From Blastocatellia bacterium (GTDB taxonomy: Bacteria; Acidobacteriota; Blastocatellia; UBA7656; JADIYM01): 64,000 nt of DNA. The translations under genes were made by a program, and so were the position numbers. Positions within the stretch are counted from its first letter, which is position 1. The number at the start of each line of letters is the position of its first letter. Below, piece after piece: positions 62,340 through 64,000 of the stretch. The stretch spans positions 24,441-88,440 of the forward strand of contig JADIYM010000023.1 in assembly GCA_016705245.1 (NCBI GenBank), given 5' to 3'. Under the pieces are notes generated by a model. The model searched no databases and was not told the DNA's origin. It worked only from the letters and a program-made list of their open reading frames with translations.

Positions 62340-64000
62340 ATGGTCGGCAAGACGATCCTCCATTACCGCGTCCTCAAAGAGCTCGGCAAGGGCGGTATGG
62401 GAGTGGTCTATAAGGCCGAGGACCAGAAGCTCCACCGGACGGTCGCGCTCAAGGTGCTCCTCGGAAACCTCGTCGGGGATGAGAAGGCCCGAAAGAGGTT
62501 CCTGAGAGAAGCCCGCGCCGCGTCCGCTATCGACCACCCAAACATCTGCACCGTTTACGAGATCAACGAAACTCCCGATCGACTCTTCTTCGTGATGCAG
62601 TTTGTCGAAGGACAGACTCTCAAGAAGACGATCAACAACAAGCCGTTGCCGGTAGAGCAGGTCATCGAGATCTCGCTGCAGCTTGCCGACGCCCTCGCCG
62701 AAGCGCATTCGCACGGTGTCATCCATCGCGACATCAAGTCGTCGAACATTGTGATGACCGAGCGCGGTCAGCCGAAGATCCTCGACTTCGGGCTCGCAAA
62801 GCTCACCGAGCCGACGAACGGCCGTCGCGGCGCCGGCGAAGAGGTTGGCGGCCTCACGGAGCTCACCCAGCGCGGCGTTCCGTTTGGCACCGCGAGCTAC
62901 ATGTCGCCCGAGCAGGCGCAAGGAGAGGTCGCCGATCACCGCTCCGATATCTTCTCTCTCGGCGTTGTGATGTACGAGATGTCCGCCGGACGCCTGCCGT
63001 TCAAGGGCAAGACGAGCATCGACGTGATGCACGGCGTCATTCACGACAAGCCGCCGGCGATGCCGGAATCGGTCCCGCCGTCGTTTGCGCGTGTCATCGA
63101 GCGATCGATGGCGAAGAATGCTGTAGAGCGCTACCAGACCGCAGCCGAGATGCTCGAGGACCTGAAGCGCGTGGCACGTCTGGTCTATTCGGGTCGTGGT
63201 GACCTGCCCGTCGACCGCACGGCGTCGATGCACGCCATGCGGCCGGATCCAAGGCCCGGCACCGTCGGGCGCGCGATGAACTGGCTCAAGCGAAACGTCC
63301 TCGGAAAGGACGAAGCACAGTCGGCCATCGATGCTGAGCCTAGCCACGAAGTCTCGGTCGAAACCGGCGACATTTCGCGCTCGGCATTCAGCGGCACGTC
63401 GGTGCGCGACAAGCGAGCAATCGCCATTCTGCCGTTCAAGAATCTCTCAGGCGACAAGGAGTCGGACTTCTACGGCTTCTCGCTCGCCGACAGCGTCATC
63501 ACCGAGCTCGCGCAGCTCAAGTCGCTCATCGTTCGGCCGTCCACATTTGTGGCGAAATACCAGAACACGGAAGTCGATCCGCGTCAGGTCGGCCAGGAGC
63601 TGGCCGTTGACTCGGTCCTCGTCGGCGGCTACCTGAAGGCCGGCGACAGGTTCCGCGTCACGCCGCAGCTCATCGACATTTCGTCTGGCGAGATTATCTG
63701 GAGTGACAAGATCGACGTCGACTCGAAGGACATCATCACGCTGCAGGACATGATCTCGCAGCACATCGTCGAAGGCCTCAGCATCCGGATCTCTGATCAG
63801 GAACAGAACCGTCTGGCCCGCGCGGCGACGAGCAACAGCGAGGCGTACGAGCAGTATCTGCGCGGGAAGAACCTCCTCAACACCTTCGTTACGCACACTC
63901 TCAGCCGCGAAGACCTCGACGAAGCCGTGGCCGCCTTCAAACGTGCTACCGAGCTCGATCCGCAGTTCGCCAACGCCTACCGTCCCCTCGGCGTCTGTTA
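62340..64000 (+). CDS. Ser/Thr kinase with TolB-like region and TPRs (3' truncated)
   Basis: The frame is open to the end of the window, so the C-terminus is missing. ATG 62340 lies directly after AAGGAG (spacing short, but the kinase motifs begin right after). Kinase domain (about residues 8-280): GKGGMGVVYKAED, Lys in VALKVLL, HRDIKSSN, DFGLAK and SPEQ. A linker (about 285-355) leads to a TolB/FlgO-like N-terminal fold (about 360-490: AIAILPFKNLSGDKESDFYGFSLADSVITEL, DSVLVGGYL) and then TPRs (EAYEQYLRGKNLL, AFKRATELDPQFANAY). This layout is common in Acidobacteriota. It probably senses a signal through TPR partners and phosphorylates cytoplasmic targets. Confidence 0.9.
   Translation, partial: MVGKTILHYRVLKELGKGGMGVVYKAEDQKLHRTVALKVLLGNLVGDEKARKRFLREARAASAIDHPNICTVYEINETPDRLFFVMQFVEGQTLKKTINNKPLPVEQVIEISLQLADALAEAHSHGVIHRDIKSSNIVMTERGQPKILDFGLAKLTEPTNGRRGAGEEVGGLTELTQRGVPFGTASYMSPEQAQGEVADHRSDIFSLGVVMYEMSAGRLPFKGKTSIDVMHGVIHDKPPAMPESVPPSFARVIERSMAKNAVERYQTAAEMLEDLKRVARLVYSGRGDLPVDRTASMHAMRPDPRPGTVGRAMNWLKRNVLGKDEAQSAIDAEPSHEVSVETGDISRSAFSGTSVRDKRAIAILPFKNLSGDKESDFYGFSLADSVITELAQLKSLIVRPSTFVAKYQNTEVDPRQVGQELAVDSVLVGGYLKAGDRFRVTPQLIDISSGEIIWSDKIDVDSKDIITLQDMISQHIVEGLSIRISDQEQNRLARAATSNSEAYEQYLRGKNLLNTFVTHTLSREDLDEAVAAFKRATELDPQFANAYRPLGVC

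Overview
The window is high-GC bacterial chromosome, densely coded on both strands, with housekeeping genes throughout. Several features suggest an Acidobacteriota-like Gram-negative bacterium: a TonB/ExbB/ExbD/ExbD cassette with a TonB of the style common in that phylum, several Ser/Thr kinases, DUF4384 proteins, a kinase with a TolB-like C-terminal region, and many outer-membrane or exported proteins. This assignment rests on gene style and order, not on a database search. No integrase, transposase, phage gene or CRISPR array was seen.

Layout. 0-8 kb: the end of an APC-type permease, a small membrane protein and a 1911-residue exported FG-GAP/beta-helix/DUF11 protein. 8-13.4 kb: yraN, der (EngA) and a large GAF/PAS histidine kinase. 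13.4-14.3 kb: a repeat-filled gap. 14.3-19.6 kb: a small secreted protein divergent from tgt-yajC-secD-secF. 20-23.7 kb: tonB-exbB-exbD-exbD and a TPR lipoprotein. 23.8-29.1 kb: rel (ppGpp synthetase/hydrolase), an ECF sigma/anti-sigma pair and ppx/gppA with an HD domain. 29.2-36.7 kb, minus strand: thrS-infC-rpmI-rplT-pheS-pheT, a ZapB-like coiled-coil gene and zapA, with tRNA-Val(GAC) just upstream of thrS. 37-40.5 kb: a small exported protein, a PrsW-type protease and an M48 protease. 40.6-46.4 kb: a secreted CHAT protease divergent from a kinase-DUF4384 protein and a secreted DUF4384 protein. 46.5-52.6 kb, minus strand: MoxR-type AAA ATPase, a kinase/ATPase/TPR protein (broken by an in-frame TAG) and a VWA protein. 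52.6-53.3 kb: a second repeat-filled gap. 53.3-64 kb: a 1854-residue exported transglutaminase-like/TPR protein, a small secreted protein, a patatin/Omp85 (PlpD-like) autotransporter and a truncated Ser/Thr kinase.

The most unusual material lies in the gaps between genes. Several families of long, often perfect inverted repeats sit at gene ends, and two or more families share a GGTAGCG core. One pair supplies the last six codons and the stop codon of both ppx and zapA, so both proteins end DQNRER. A three-hairpin element of about 115 bp occurs four times, as two inverted pairs 39 kb apart. Other notable points are an infC gene whose best start is AUC, a SecF with a domain of about 170 residues inserted, a PheT lacking the usual tRNA-binding B2 region, and promoters whose -10 boxes lie so close to start codons that leaderless mRNAs are likely. 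The best candidates for undescribed systems are the CHAT/kinase-DUF4384/DUF4384 locus and the MoxR-kinase-VWA operon.
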